DNA of 64,000 bases from Azospirillum brasilense (GTDB lineage: Bacteria > Pseudomonadota > Alphaproteobacteria > Azospirillales > Azospirillaceae), in contig NZ_CP032349.1 of the NCBI RefSeq assembly GCF_005222205.1, forward strand, positions 310,001-374,000, in the 5' to 3' direction. The position numbers were made by a program, and so were the translations under genes. The notes under the pieces were generated by a model. It did no database searches. It was not told the origin of the DNA and worked only from the letters and a program-made list of their open reading frames with translations. Of the stretch, positions 17,839 through 26,071 are shown one piece after another. How positions within the stretch are numbered: position 1 is the stretch's first letter; the number at the start of each line of letters is the position of its first letter.

Positions 17839-17859
17839 CACGGCGGCCGCGCCGCCGTG
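17839..17859. terminator. GC-rich hairpin between convergent ROK and RidA genes
   Basis: CACGGCGGC and GCCGCCGTG form a perfect 9-bp stem around a CGC loop, and the pairing extends outward with one bulged base (CACG / CGTG). It lies in the 76-bp gap between two convergent genes and can work in both directions. There is no T-tract, so termination efficiency is uncertain. Confidence 0.55.
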
Positions 17860-17876
17860 GCGTGGTCGTGGTCGGT

Positions 17877-18275
17877 TCAAGGGGCTTGCGGGACCCGCGC
17901 GATCACCTTGATCTCGAAATCGAAGCCGGCGAGCCAGTTCACGCCGACCGCGGTCCAGTTGGGATAGGGCTGATGGGGAAACATCCGGTTTTTGACGGAC
18001 AGGACGGTTTCGAACTGGGCCTCCGGATCGGTGTGGAACGTCGTGACGTCCACGATGTCGTCGAACGTGCCGCCGGCCGCTTTCAGGACCGCGCCAAGAT
18101 TGTCGAACGCCAGTTGAACCTGCGTCGCGAAATCGGGCTCGGGCGAGCCGTCCTCGCGGCTGCCGACCTGACCCGACACGAAAAGCAGGTCGCCGGATCG
18201 GATGGCGGCGGAGTAGCGGTGGATCTCATAGAGCGCCTGCCGGCCGGCAGGAAGGATGGCGTCGCGTTTGGGCAT
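17877..18275 (-). CDS. RidA/YjgF/UK114-family protein
   Basis: A 132-residue protein of the small trimeric RidA fold, whose archetype hydrolyses reactive enamine/imine intermediates from PLP enzymes. Conserved segments are YSAAIRSGDLLFVSGQVGSRED, TQVQLAFDNLGAVLKAAGGTFDDIVDVTTFHTD and NWTAVGVNWLAGFDFEIKVIARVP. The usual catalytic Arg near the C-terminus (IEVIARV in RidA) appears as IKVIARVP, with the Arg retained. It is divergent from a LysR gene 102 bp away and is the likely target of that regulator. Not every subgroup of this family has imine deaminase activity. Confidence 0.9.
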   Translation of the reverse strand: MPKRDAILPAGRQALYEIHRYSAAIRSGDLLFVSGQVGSREDGSPEPDFATQVQLAFDNLGAVLKAAGGTFDDIVDVTTFHTDPEAQFETVLSVKNRMFPHQPYPNWTAVGVNWLAGFDFEIKVIARVPQAP

Positions 18276-18331
18276 CGGGGTCTCCCGTTCGGGTTGGAAC
18301 TGAAGCAGGAGATGGCGGCCCGGGACGTGCG

Positions 18332-18350
18332 CGATTAGACGTTGAAATCG
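18332..18350. promoter_or_regulatory. Candidate LysR box (CGATT-N9-AATCG)
   Basis: A perfect inverted repeat, CGATT at 18332-18336 and AATCG at 18346-18350, lies in the divergent region between ridA (start 18275) and the LysR gene (start 18378). It contains the T-N11-A core expected for LysR regulators and ends 27 bp before the LysR start, a usual place for autoregulation. Confidence 0.5.
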
Positions 18351-18377
18351 ACACGGGCTGATGCAAGATCGCCATCA

Positions 18378-19292
18378 ATGACGCGCCCCTCCCTCAATGA
18401 TCTCACCGCCTTCGTGGCCGTCGCGACCCATCGCAGCTTTCGCCGCGCGGCGGTTGAGCTTGGAACGGCACCCTCCACGCTGAGCCACGCGATGCGGGGT
18501 CTGGAGGAACGGCTGGGCGTCCGCCTCCTCAACCGCACCACCCGCAGCGTTTCGCCGACCGAAGCGGGGCTTGAGCTGCTCGGCCGCCTGCAGCTTGCCT
18601 TGACCTCCCTGGACGAGGCGCTGGACGCCGCCACCGCCTTTCGCGGCCATGTGGCGGGCCGGGTTCGGGTCAACGCGCCGCGGGTGGCCGCGACCGTGCT
18701 CGTCCGCGACGTCCTCCCGCGCATGGCGGACCGGTTTCCCGACGTGACGGTGGATCTGGTCGTCGACGGACGGCTGGTCGACATCGTGTCCGGCGGCTTC
18801 GATGCCGGCGTCCGTCTGGTTGACTCCATTCCGAAGGACATGATCGCGGTGCCCTTCCCGGTGCCGATCGGGTTCGTCTGCGTCGCGTCCCCCGCCTATC
18901 TCGACCGCGCCGGCGAACCGGAGACGCCCGACGATCTCCGGCGCCATCGCTGCATCGGCCACCGCCTGCCGGGTGGCCGGCTTTACCGGTGGGAGTTCGA
19001 GCGGGCCGGGCGGGAGCTGACCGTCGACATCAACGGACCGGTGGTTCTCGACGACGAGGAGCTGATGGTGGAGGCCGCCTTGCGGGGCCTGGGGATCGCC
19101 TATGTGGCGAGCTGGGCCGCCGAAGCCGCCCTCGCGGAGGGGCGGTTGCGGAGCGTGCTGCCGGGCTGGATGCACAAGCCGGAAAGGGCGGCGGTCTATT
19201 ACCCCGGGCATCGCAGCGTGCCGCCGGCCCTGCGGGCGTTCCTCGACGTCGTCAAGGACGTGCTGGCCCCGCCGGCGTCCGAGCGGCCATGA
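18378..19292 (+). CDS. LysR-family transcriptional regulator
   Basis: A 304-residue regulator. The ATG at 18378 gives MTRPSLNDLTAFVAVATHRSFRRAAVELGTAPSTLSHAMRGLEERLGVRLLNRTTRSVSPTEAG, a complete LysR winged helix-turn-helix; a TTG twelve codons upstream is less likely. The remainder is a CrgA-type effector-binding domain (RVRVNAPRVAATVLVRDVLPRMADRFPDVTVDLVVDGRLVDIVSGGFDAGVRL). It is divergent from the RidA gene and probably controls it. The effector is unknown. Confidence 0.93.
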   Translation: MTRPSLNDLTAFVAVATHRSFRRAAVELGTAPSTLSHAMRGLEERLGVRLLNRTTRSVSPTEAGLELLGRLQLALTSLDEALDAATAFRGHVAGRVRVNAPRVAATVLVRDVLPRMADRFPDVTVDLVVDGRLVDIVSGGFDAGVRLVDSIPKDMIAVPFPVPIGFVCVASPAYLDRAGEPETPDDLRRHRCIGHRLPGGRLYRWEFERAGRELTVDINGPVVLDDEELMVEAALRGLGIAYVASWAAEAALAEGRLRSVLPGWMHKPERAAVYYPGHRSVPPALRAFLDVVKDVLAPPASERP

Positions 19293-19300
19293 CCCCTGAC

Positions 19301-19315
19301 GGCGGCCAGGCCGCC
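19301..19315. terminator. Short GC hairpin after the LysR gene
   Basis: GGCGGCC and GGCCGCC form a perfect 7-bp stem around a single A, nine bases after the LysR stop codon. With no T-tract, it is only a weak terminator candidate. The following stretch to 19499 becomes AT-rich around 19389-19435 and probably holds the promoter of the rhodanese operon. Confidence 0.4.
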
Positions 19316-19499
19316 GCACCCTGAGGGGAGCAACGAGCGCCGCCGACGGAAAATCCCCGCCCGCAGCGAAGCGCGCGCTTGACGCCGACGATAAATCCTA
19401 TTTTCCTATATGAAATAAGATTGTTTATACACAACGCGGACGTTGTTGATGCGCCGCAACCGGCCTCGGCCGCACCTCACTCCCGGACGGAGGCCCACC

Positions 19500-21104
19500 A
19501 TGACCGACACCGCACCGCTCGCCACCCGCACAGCCGCGGACATCCGCCGCGACTGGATCGACCGCAGGGAGGTCGCTCTTCTCGACGCGCGGGAGGAGGG
19601 GCCCTATTCGCTGGCCCACCCGCTGTTTGCGGTGTCGGTGCCGCTCAGCCGGTTGGAACTCCTGGTCCATAACCTGCTGCCGCGCCACAGCGTGCCGATC
19701 ACCGTCTACGACAACGGCGAAGGCTACGCCGAGCCCGCGGCGCGGCGGCTCCAGGCGCTGGGCTACCGCGACGTGACGCTGCTGGAGGGCGGGCTGGCGG
19801 GCTGGACCGCCGCCGGGTTCGAGGTCTACCGGGACGTCAACGTGCCCAGCAAGGCGTTCGGCGAGTGGGTGGAGCACCACCGCCACACCCCGTCGCTGTC
19901 CGCCGACGAGGTGAAGACGCTGATCGACGCCGGGGCCGATCTGGTCATCCTCGACGCCCGCCGGTACGAGGAGTTCCAAACCATGGCGATTCCCGGCGGC
20001 ATCAGCGTGCCGGGGGCGGAGCTGGTCAAGCGCGTCCGCGACATCGCGCCCAAGCCGGAGACGCTGGTTATCGTCAACTGCGCCGGACGCACCCGCTCGA
20101 TCATCGGCACGCAGTCGCTGGTGAACGCCGGCATTCCCAACCGGGTGGCGGCGCTGCGCAACGGCACCATCGGCTGGACGCTGGCCGGGCTGGAGCTGGA
20201 CCGTGGGCGCGACGGGCGCTTTCCGGCGGTGTCGCCCGAGGGCGACGTCAAGGGCCGCGCGGACGCCCGCGCGGTGGCCGACCGGGCCGGCGTCGGGCGC
20301 ATCGGCCTCGCCGCGCTGGACGCCGTCCGCGGCGACGAGCGGCGCACCCTGCACCTCTTCGACGTGCGGACGCCGGAGGAGTACGAGGCGGGCCATCTGC
20401 CGGGCTTCCGTCACGCGGCGGGCGGCCAGCTCGTCCAGGCGACGGACGAGTATGTCGCGGTGCGCGGTGCCCGCATCGTGCTGGCCGACGACCCGGCGGG
20501 CGGCGGCGGGCCGCGCGCCGACATGACCGCCTCCTGGCTGGCGCAGCTCGGCTGGGAGGTGCATGTGCTGGAGGGCGACGTGGCGTCGCTGGGCCGCGAG
20601 AGCGGTCCCGACCGCCGCCGCCTGCCCCCGGTACCGGACGCCGGGGCGGAAACCGTGGCGCCGCGCGACCTGCTGGCCCTGCTGGAGAACGGGGAGGCGG
20701 CGGTGATCGACATCACCCGCAGCCCGCGCTACCGCGCCGGCCACATTCCGGGGGCGTATTTCTCGACCCGCGCGCGTCTGGGCGGCACCATCGCCCGCCT
20801 GCCGAAGGGGGTGCGCCCGGTGCTGACCTGCTGGGACGGCACGCTGACCCGCTACGCCGCCGCCGATTTCCCGCCGGGAGCGGTCCCGCTGCTACTGGAA
20901 GGCGGCACGAAGGGCTGGGTGGCGGCCGGGCTGCCGCTCAGCACCGGGCTGGAGCGGCTGGGGCCGGAGCCGGACGACGTCTACAAGCGCCCCTATGAGG
21001 GCACGGACAACAGCGCCGCCGCCATGCAGGGCTACATCGACTGGGAGCTTGAGCTGGTGGACCAGCTGAAGCGCGACGGCGCCCACAATTTCCGCGTCAT
21101 CTGA
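19500..21104 (+). CDS. Multidomain rhodanese-like sulfurtransferase with four tandem rhodanese domains
   Basis: A 534-residue protein, starting at 19500 behind a GGAGG site. It contains four consecutive rhodanese folds, each with the DARxxxE(Y/F) and GGxxGW landmarks: about 8-110 (LLDAREEGPYS; LLEGGLAGWTAAG), 130-235 (ILDARRYEEFQ; ALRNGTIGWTLAG), 255-360 (LFDVRTPEEYEAGHLPG; then LEGD), and 380-480 (VIDITRSPRYRAGHIPGAYF; LLEGGTKGWVAAG). The persulfide cysteine is present only in domain 2 (Cys194, NCAGRTRS) and domain 4 (Cys444, TCWDGTLTR); domain 1 has Asp (YDNGEG) and domain 3 has Asp (LADDPAG) there. No signal peptide is seen. It heads an operon with a sulfonate-type binding protein and TauD, which suggests handling of sulfane sulfur or sulfite during organosulfur use. 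Confidence 0.88.
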   Translation: MTDTAPLATRTAADIRRDWIDRREVALLDAREEGPYSLAHPLFAVSVPLSRLELLVHNLLPRHSVPITVYDNGEGYAEPAARRLQALGYRDVTLLEGGLAGWTAAGFEVYRDVNVPSKAFGEWVEHHRHTPSLSADEVKTLIDAGADLVILDARRYEEFQTMAIPGGISVPGAELVKRVRDIAPKPETLVIVNCAGRTRSIIGTQSLVNAGIPNRVAALRNGTIGWTLAGLELDRGRDGRFPAVSPEGDVKGRADARAVADRAGVGRIGLAALDAVRGDERRTLHLFDVRTPEEYEAGHLPGFRHAAGGQLVQATDEYVAVRGARIVLADDPAGGGGPRADMTASWLAQLGWEVHVLEGDVASLGRESGPDRRRLPPVPDAGAETVAPRDLLALLENGEAAVIDITRSPRYRAGHIPGAYFSTRARLGGTIARLPKGVRPVLTCWDGTLTRYAAADFPPGAVPLLLEGGTKGWVAAGLPLSTGLERLGPEPDDVYKRPYEGTDNSAAAMQGYIDWELELVDQLKRDGAHNFRVI

Positions 21105-21127
21105 CGATCCTCACCACGGGACAGGCC

Positions 21128-22171
21128 ATGACCATTTCCATGCGCTTCGCCACGCTGGGCCGCCGGACGCTGCTCGGCTCCACGCTTCTGCTCGCCGCCG
21201 GCTTCGCCGGCCTGACGCCGGCCCCCGCGCAGGCCGAGGCGACGCAGGTCCGCTTCGCGCGCAACCTCGGCCTCGGCTACCTGCCGCTCTACGTCATGGA
21301 GGACAAGGGGCTGGTGGAGAAGCACGCCCGCGCCGCCGGGCTGGGCGCGGTGACGGCCAGCTACACCCCGCTCGGCAACCCGACGACGATCACCGAGGCC
21401 ACCCTGTCCGGGAACGCCGATTTCGGGGCGGCGGGCGTGCCGGCCTTCATCATCGCCTGGGACAAAACGAAGGGGAACGCCAACCTGCGCGGGCTGGCCG
21501 CGCTGAACGCCCAGCCGGCCTACCTCAACACCAACCGGCCCGAGGTGAAGGGCCTGACGGACTTCACCGAGAAGGACCGCATCGTCGTGCCGTCGGTCCG
21601 TGCCTCCTATCAGGCCATCGTGCTCCAGATCGCCGCCGAGCAGGTCTTCGGCCCTGGCCAGCACGCGCGGCTGGACCCGCTGACCGTGTCGCTGGCCCAT
21701 CCCGACGGCACCGCCGCCCTGCTGTCCGGCCGCACGGAGATCACCGCCCATTTCACCAGCCCGCCCTTCCAGGACCAGCAGCTCCGCGACCCGAAGATCC
21801 ACAAGGTGCTGAGCAGCTACGACGTGCTGGGCGGACCGGCGTCCTTCAGCGCGCTGTGGACCTCCGCCGCCTTCCACGACGCCAACCCGCGGCTGACCAA
21901 GGCGGTGCTGGCGGCGCTGGAGGACGCGGTGGCCCTCATCAAGGCCGACCCCAGGGAGGCCGCCCGCGCCTACATCCGCATCGAGACGTCCAAGCTGGGC
22001 GAGGAGGAGGTGGCGGCGATGATCGCGCATCCGGAGGTGTCCTACGACCTCGCCCCGCGCGGCATCGGCATCTTCACCGACTTCATGGCGCGCATCGGCT
22101 CGATCCGCAACCGGCCCGCCGACTGGCGCGACCTGTTCTTCGCCGACATCCACGACCGCACCGGAAGCTGA
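21128..22171 (+). CDS. SsuA/TauA-like ABC transporter substrate-binding protein
   Basis: A 347-residue periplasmic binding protein. The N-terminus has an RR-containing, possibly Tat-type signal (LGRRTLLGSTLLLAAGFAGLTPAPAQA). The mature sequence has the NMT1/SsuA layout: VRFARNLGLGYLPLYVMEDKGLVEKHA, TTITEATLSGNADFGAAGVPAFIIAWD, and RIVVPSVRASYQAIVLQIAAEQVFG. It lies 23 bp after the tetra-rhodanese gene and 10 bp before the TauD gene. No permease or ATPase is in this unit, so it must borrow components from another transporter, possibly the one at 26072-27723. The likely ligand is a sulfonate or other organosulfur compound, inferred from neighbours. Confidence 0.87.
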   Translation: MTISMRFATLGRRTLLGSTLLLAAGFAGLTPAPAQAEATQVRFARNLGLGYLPLYVMEDKGLVEKHARAAGLGAVTASYTPLGNPTTITEATLSGNADFGAAGVPAFIIAWDKTKGNANLRGLAALNAQPAYLNTNRPEVKGLTDFTEKDRIVVPSVRASYQAIVLQIAAEQVFGPGQHARLDPLTVSLAHPDGTAALLSGRTEITAHFTSPPFQDQQLRDPKIHKVLSSYDVLGGPASFSALWTSAAFHDANPRLTKAVLAALEDAVALIKADPREAARAYIRIETSKLGEEEVAAMIAHPEVSYDLAPRGIGIFTDFMARIGSIRNRPADWRDLFFADIHDRTGS

Positions 22172-22181
22172 GGGCGATCCC

Positions 22182-23060
22182 ATGACCCACCCCGCCTTCA
22201 CCACCCACCCGGTCACGCCCACCCTGGGGGCCGAGATCCGCGGGATCGACCTCTCGCAGCCCCTCGACGCCGCCGACGCCGACGCGCTGGCCGCGGCGCT
22301 GGACCGCCATCTGGTGCTCGTGTTCCGCGGCCAGACCCTGACCGACGCCGACCTCGTCCGGGTGTCCGGCCATTTCGGGCCGCTCGACAAGGCGCCGATC
22401 ACCGAGCATGGCCGGCTGCACGCGCCGGGTTTCGAGGAGGTCTACGTCATCTCCAACGTGACGGAGCAGGGCCGTCCCATCGGGGCGCTGGGGGCGGGGG
22501 AGTCGGTCTGGCACGCCGACATGACCTATCTGGAGACACCGCCCTACGCCAGCAGCCTCTACGCGCTGGAGGTGCCGGAGGACGGCGGTGACACCGGATT
22601 CATCAGCATGTTCGCCGCCTACGATGCCTTACCGGAGGATCTGAAGCGGCGGATCGGCGGGCTGTCGATCAAGCACGACAGCACGACCAACAGCGGCGGC
22701 TATCTGCGCCAGGGCTTCGCGCCTCCGACCGACCTCGCCACCTCGCCGGGCACGGTCCATCCGCTGGTCATCACCCACCCGGCGACCGGGCGCAAGGCGC
22801 TGCTTCTCGGGCGCCGCCCGCACGCCTGCATCCCCGGCCTGCCGCTGGCGGAGAGCGAGGCGCTGCTCGACGCGGTGTGGGCGGCGGCGGTGCGTCCGGA
22901 ACTGTCCTGGCACCACCGATGGCGGGTCGGCGACCTCGTGATGTGGGACAACCGCTGGACCATGCACCGCCGCGATCCCTTTCCCGAGGACCAGCGCCGC
23001 CGCATGCACCGCACCCAGATCGCCGTGCCCGCCGAGGGTCGGCGCCCCAACGGGGCCTGA
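22182..23060 (+). CDS. TauD/TfdA-family Fe(II)/2-oxoglutarate dioxygenase
   Basis: A 292-residue enzyme with the TauD jelly-roll landmarks. The N-terminus is VTPTLGAEIRGIDLSQPLDA. Iron ligands are His111 and Asp113 (SVWHADMTYLETPP) and His262 (WDNRWTMHRRD), followed by an Arg-rich 2-oxoglutarate site (EDQRRRMHRTQI). Family members release sulfite from taurine or alkylsulfonates, or cleave aryloxyacetates. The preceding sulfonate-type binding protein and rhodanese favour an organosulfur substrate. It is the last gene of this plus-strand operon and converges with a LysR gene after 23 bp. Confidence 0.92.
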   Translation: MTHPAFTTHPVTPTLGAEIRGIDLSQPLDAADADALAAALDRHLVLVFRGQTLTDADLVRVSGHFGPLDKAPITEHGRLHAPGFEEVYVISNVTEQGRPIGALGAGESVWHADMTYLETPPYASSLYALEVPEDGGDTGFISMFAAYDALPEDLKRRIGGLSIKHDSTTNSGGYLRQGFAPPTDLATSPGTVHPLVITHPATGRKALLLGRRPHACIPGLPLAESEALLDAVWAAAVRPELSWHHRWRVGDLVMWDNRWTMHRRDPFPEDQRRRMHRTQIAVPAEGRRPNGA

Positions 23061-23083
23061 CATCCGGCCGTCCTGCGCCGGGG

Positions 23084-24001
23084 TCAGGCGAGCTGCGGAG
23101 TCCGGCGCATCTCATCGAGGCGGCGGGCGAGCTGCTCGGCGAACTTGGCGGCGGCGACCGGCAGGGTGCGGCCCTTCTGCTGCCCCAGCACCAGCGGGCC
23201 ATGGGCGAGGTCGACGTCGCTCAAGGGAATCACCGCCAAACCCGGGTCGAGGATCGGCGACGGCGCCCCGATCTCGATCTGGAAGGTCACCACCTGGCTC
23301 ATGCGGGCGAGGTTGCGCAGCATCTCGAAGGAGTTCGACTCCAGCTCAATCGACAATTTCGTCGAGCTGACCGCCAGCACCTTGTCCAGGATGCTGCGCG
23401 TCCCGAAACTGGCGTCCGGCAGGGCGATGGGGTAGGGCGCGCAGTCGCGCAGCCGCAGATTCGGCTGTCCCGCCAGCGGATGGTCGGCGGCCATGATGGC
23501 GACGACCCGTTGGCCGAGCGTCATCAGGGGCTGGAACTCCGCGGTCCGGCGCGGGCTGAAGATGATGGCGATGTCGGCCTCGAAGTCGGCGAGCATCTTC
23601 AGCGCCGCGCCCTGATCGACGACGAGGATTTCGAAGCTGACCAGCGGGAAGCTCTCGCGGAAGGACGAGATCTCCTCCGCCAGGAAGGAGCTGACCAGCG
23701 CCTGGCTGCAGGCGATCCGCACATGGCCGCGCCGCATGCCCGACAGGTCCTCGATCTGCGACCGCACGCGCTCCAGGTCGGCGGCCTGGGCGCGCACCCA
23801 GCGGATGAAGCTTTCGCCGGCCGCCGTCAGGCGGATGCCCTGGGCCGAGCGTTCGAAGATCGTCGCCCCCAGATCCTCCTCCACGTCCTGGATGCGCCGC
23901 TGCAGGGCGGAGGGCGTGATGTTCAGATGCTCCGCCGCCTTGCGCAGCGACCCGAAGCGGGCCGCCTCGTCCACGTAGCGCCAAATCCGCATGTGCCGCA
24001 T
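23084..24001 (-). CDS. LysR-family transcriptional regulator
   Basis: A 305-residue regulator. The first 60 residues form the LysR helix-turn-helix (HMRIWRYVDEAARFGSLRKAAEHLNITPSALQRRIQDVEEDLGATIFERSAQGIRLTAAG). The effector domain carries RIACSQALVSSFLAEEISSFRESFPLVSFEILV. The ATG at 24001 is used; a second Met three codons later is equally possible. The divergent gene across a 165-bp region is the NMT1-like binding protein at 24167, so control of the 24167-31276 operon is likely. It also converges on tauD, so it may sense that operon's state, but this is speculation. Confidence 0.92.
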   Translation of the reverse strand: MRHMRIWRYVDEAARFGSLRKAAEHLNITPSALQRRIQDVEEDLGATIFERSAQGIRLTAAGESFIRWVRAQAADLERVRSQIEDLSGMRRGHVRIACSQALVSSFLAEEISSFRESFPLVSFEILVVDQGAALKMLADFEADIAIIFSPRRTAEFQPLMTLGQRVVAIMAADHPLAGQPNLRLRDCAPYPIALPDASFGTRSILDKVLAVSSTKLSIELESNSFEMLRNLARMSQVVTFQIEIGAPSPILDPGLAVIPLSDVDLAHGPLVLGQQKGRTLPVAAAKFAEQLARRLDEMRRTPQLA

Positions 24002-24166
24002 GCCGGCCGATCCCCCCGTGTATACTTTTCGTCATCACCCTAGCAGAAAAACAGCGTTTGAGGTGCTGTTCGCGCCCGCTTAGCCTCCCCTCGTCTCCAG
24101 GAAGCGCCATGCCGGACCGGCGGGAGCGACCGCTTCCTGTCACACCTTACGGGAGTTGACGGCCTC

Positions 24167-25207
24167 ATGGACAAGCGGTTGCACACCTGGTCCGCGGCGT
24201 TGGCGGGCGTTCTCCTCAGCGTGGCCGGCGGCTCCACCGCCGCGATGGCCGAAACGCCGGTCAAGCTGGTGCTCAACTGGAAGTACCAGGGGCCCCAGGC
24301 GCTGATCCTGCTGGCCGAGGACAACGGCTACTTCAAGGCGGAGGGGCTGAAGGTCACCATCGACCAGGGCGAGGGCTCCGGCGCGTCGATCACCAAGGTG
24401 GCGACCGGCTCCTACGACGTCGGCTTCGGGGACATCAACTCCCTGATCACGCTCGCCGCCAAGTCGCCGGACGAGGCGCCGATCGCCGTCTACATGATGT
24501 ACAACACGCCGCCCTTCACCGTCGCCGTGAAGGCCGACGGGCCGATCCGCACGCCCAAGGACCTGGAGGGCAAAACCATCGGCAGCCCGGCCAGCGACGG
24601 CGCCCTGAAGCTGTTTCCCGCCTTCGCCACGATGGCCGGAATCGACGCCGGGAAGGTGACGCTGACCAACATGCAGGCGAACCTGCGCGAGCAGATGCTG
24701 ATGCGCGGGCAGGTGGACGGCGTGCTCGGCTACGTCAACACCATCACCTTCGGCGCCAAGGCCGCCGGGATGAATCCCGACAAGGATTTCCGCTTCATCA
24801 AGTACGGCGACTACGGCATGGACCTCTACTCCAACGCCATCGTCGTCTCGCGCGCCTTCGCGAAGGAGAACGGCGAGGCGGTGAAGGGCCTGCTGCGCGC
24901 CATCAACCGCGCCACCAAGGACATGATCGCCGAACCGGCGAAGTCGGTCGGCTCGGTGATGAAGCGCGAACCCCTGCTGAACGAGGCGGTCGAGATCGAG
25001 CGCACCGAGGCCACCCTCCGGCAGGAGATGAACCATCCCGAGATCGCGCGGATCGGCCTGGGTGACGTGGACCCGGAGCGCTTCCAGCGCTCCATCGAGA
25101 TCGTGGTCAAGGCCAACGGGCTGGAGCGGACGCCGAAGGCGTCGGAGGTCTTCACCGACGCCTACCTGCCGCCCCGCGCCGACCGGCCGAGCCGGGTCGT
25201 CCCGTAA
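24167..25207 (+). CDS. NMT1/THI5-like ABC transporter substrate-binding protein (copy 1)
   Basis: A 346-residue periplasmic protein with a signal peptide ending near TAAMAE. The body (VKLVLNWKYQGPQALILLAEDNGYFKAEGLKVTIDQGEGSGASITKVATGSYDVGFGDINSLITLAA) places it in the NMT1/SsuA-like group used for pyrimidine precursors, thiamine precursors and riboflavin-type solutes. A close paralogue is encoded at 27779-28825, after the ATPase and permease. It opens the plus-strand operon running to 31276, and the divergent LysR gene shares its promoter region. No riboswitch was recognised in the leader. Confidence 0.9.
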   Translation: MDKRLHTWSAALAGVLLSVAGGSTAAMAETPVKLVLNWKYQGPQALILLAEDNGYFKAEGLKVTIDQGEGSGASITKVATGSYDVGFGDINSLITLAAKSPDEAPIAVYMMYNTPPFTVAVKADGPIRTPKDLEGKTIGSPASDGALKLFPAFATMAGIDAGKVTLTNMQANLREQMLMRGQVDGVLGYVNTITFGAKAAGMNPDKDFRFIKYGDYGMDLYSNAIVVSRAFAKENGEAVKGLLRAINRATKDMIAEPAKSVGSVMKREPLLNEAVEIERTEATLRQEMNHPEIARIGLGDVDPERFQRSIEIVVKANGLERTPKASEVFTDAYLPPRADRPSRVVP

Positions 25208-25241
25208 CACCGCCCCAACTGCAAGACGACGAGCAACGACG

Positions 25242-26033
25242 ATGAATCTGGAACTGAAGGGGCGGGTCGTCCTGATCACCGGCCCGGCGAAGGGCATGGG
25301 CGAGGCGGTGACGATGGCCTTCGCCGACGAGGGCTGCCGTCTGGCGCTGGTCGGGCGCGACACCACCGCCATCGAACCGGTCGCGGCGCGGGTCCGCGCC
25401 GCGGGCGGCGAGGCCATCGTCATCCCCTGCGACATCACCGACGAGCGGCAGTGCCAGGGAGCGGCGGAGCGCACGCTGGCGGCCTACGGCCGCATCGACG
25501 TGCTGGTCAACGTCGCCGGCGGCTCCGGCCCCATCGGCAAGACGGGATGGGAGACCAGCCAGGCGGAGTTCGACGAGATCGTCACCCTCAACATGACCGG
25601 CTGCTTCAACACGATGCGCGCCGTCATGCCGACCTTCGCCGCCCAGCGCTACGGCAAGATCGTCAACGTCGGCGGCACCTTCGGGATGCGCGGGCGGGCG
25701 GGCCGCATGGCCTATTCGGCGTCCAAGTGGGGCTTGCGCGGCATCACCAAATCCTTCGCGCTGGAGGCCGGCCCCTTCAACGTCAATGTCAACTGCGTCG
25801 CTCCCGGCATGGTCGAAGGGCCGCGTTTCCGCGGCAAGGTCGTACCGGAGATGGCTCGCCGCCTGGGCATCAGCGAGGAGGCCGCCGCCGAGCGCCACGC
25901 CGCCGACTACGCCCTGCGCCGCGTCTCCACGGGCGAGGACGTGGCCAACGCCTGCCTGTTCCTGGCGAGCGACGCCTCGCGGCAGATCACCGGCGTGGAC
26001 CTTCCGGTCGACGGCGGATGGGCGGCGCTGTGA
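25242..26033 (+). CDS. Short-chain dehydrogenase/reductase
   Basis: A 263-residue classical SDR. It starts at 25242 with MNLELKGRVVLITGPAKGMGEA, giving the TGxxxGxG cofactor motif. NVAGGSG, the catalytic YSASKWG motif and the C-terminal ITGVDLPVDGGW follow. It is an NAD(P)-dependent alcohol/ketone oxidoreductase; no residue identifies the substrate. It lies inside an import/hydrolysis operon, 34 bp after the first binding protein and 38 bp before the ATPase gene, so it probably acts on a product released from the imported compound. Confidence 0.92.
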   Translation: MNLELKGRVVLITGPAKGMGEAVTMAFADEGCRLALVGRDTTAIEPVAARVRAAGGEAIVIPCDITDERQCQGAAERTLAAYGRIDVLVNVAGGSGPIGKTGWETSQAEFDEIVTLNMTGCFNTMRAVMPTFAAQRYGKIVNVGGTFGMRGRAGRMAYSASKWGLRGITKSFALEAGPFNVNVNCVAPGMVEGPRFRGKVVPEMARRLGISEEAAAERHAADYALRRVSTGEDVANACLFLASDASRQITGVDLPVDGGWAAL

Positions 26034-26071
26034 CCGCGCCTCCGGCGGGTCCGAAGACGGAAGGGCACACC

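Noticed and set aside
24002-24166. Possible TPP riboswitch before the THI5-like binding protein
   Set aside because: I looked for the conserved TPP-box wording and paired arms and did not recognise them; only short AT-rich stretches are present.
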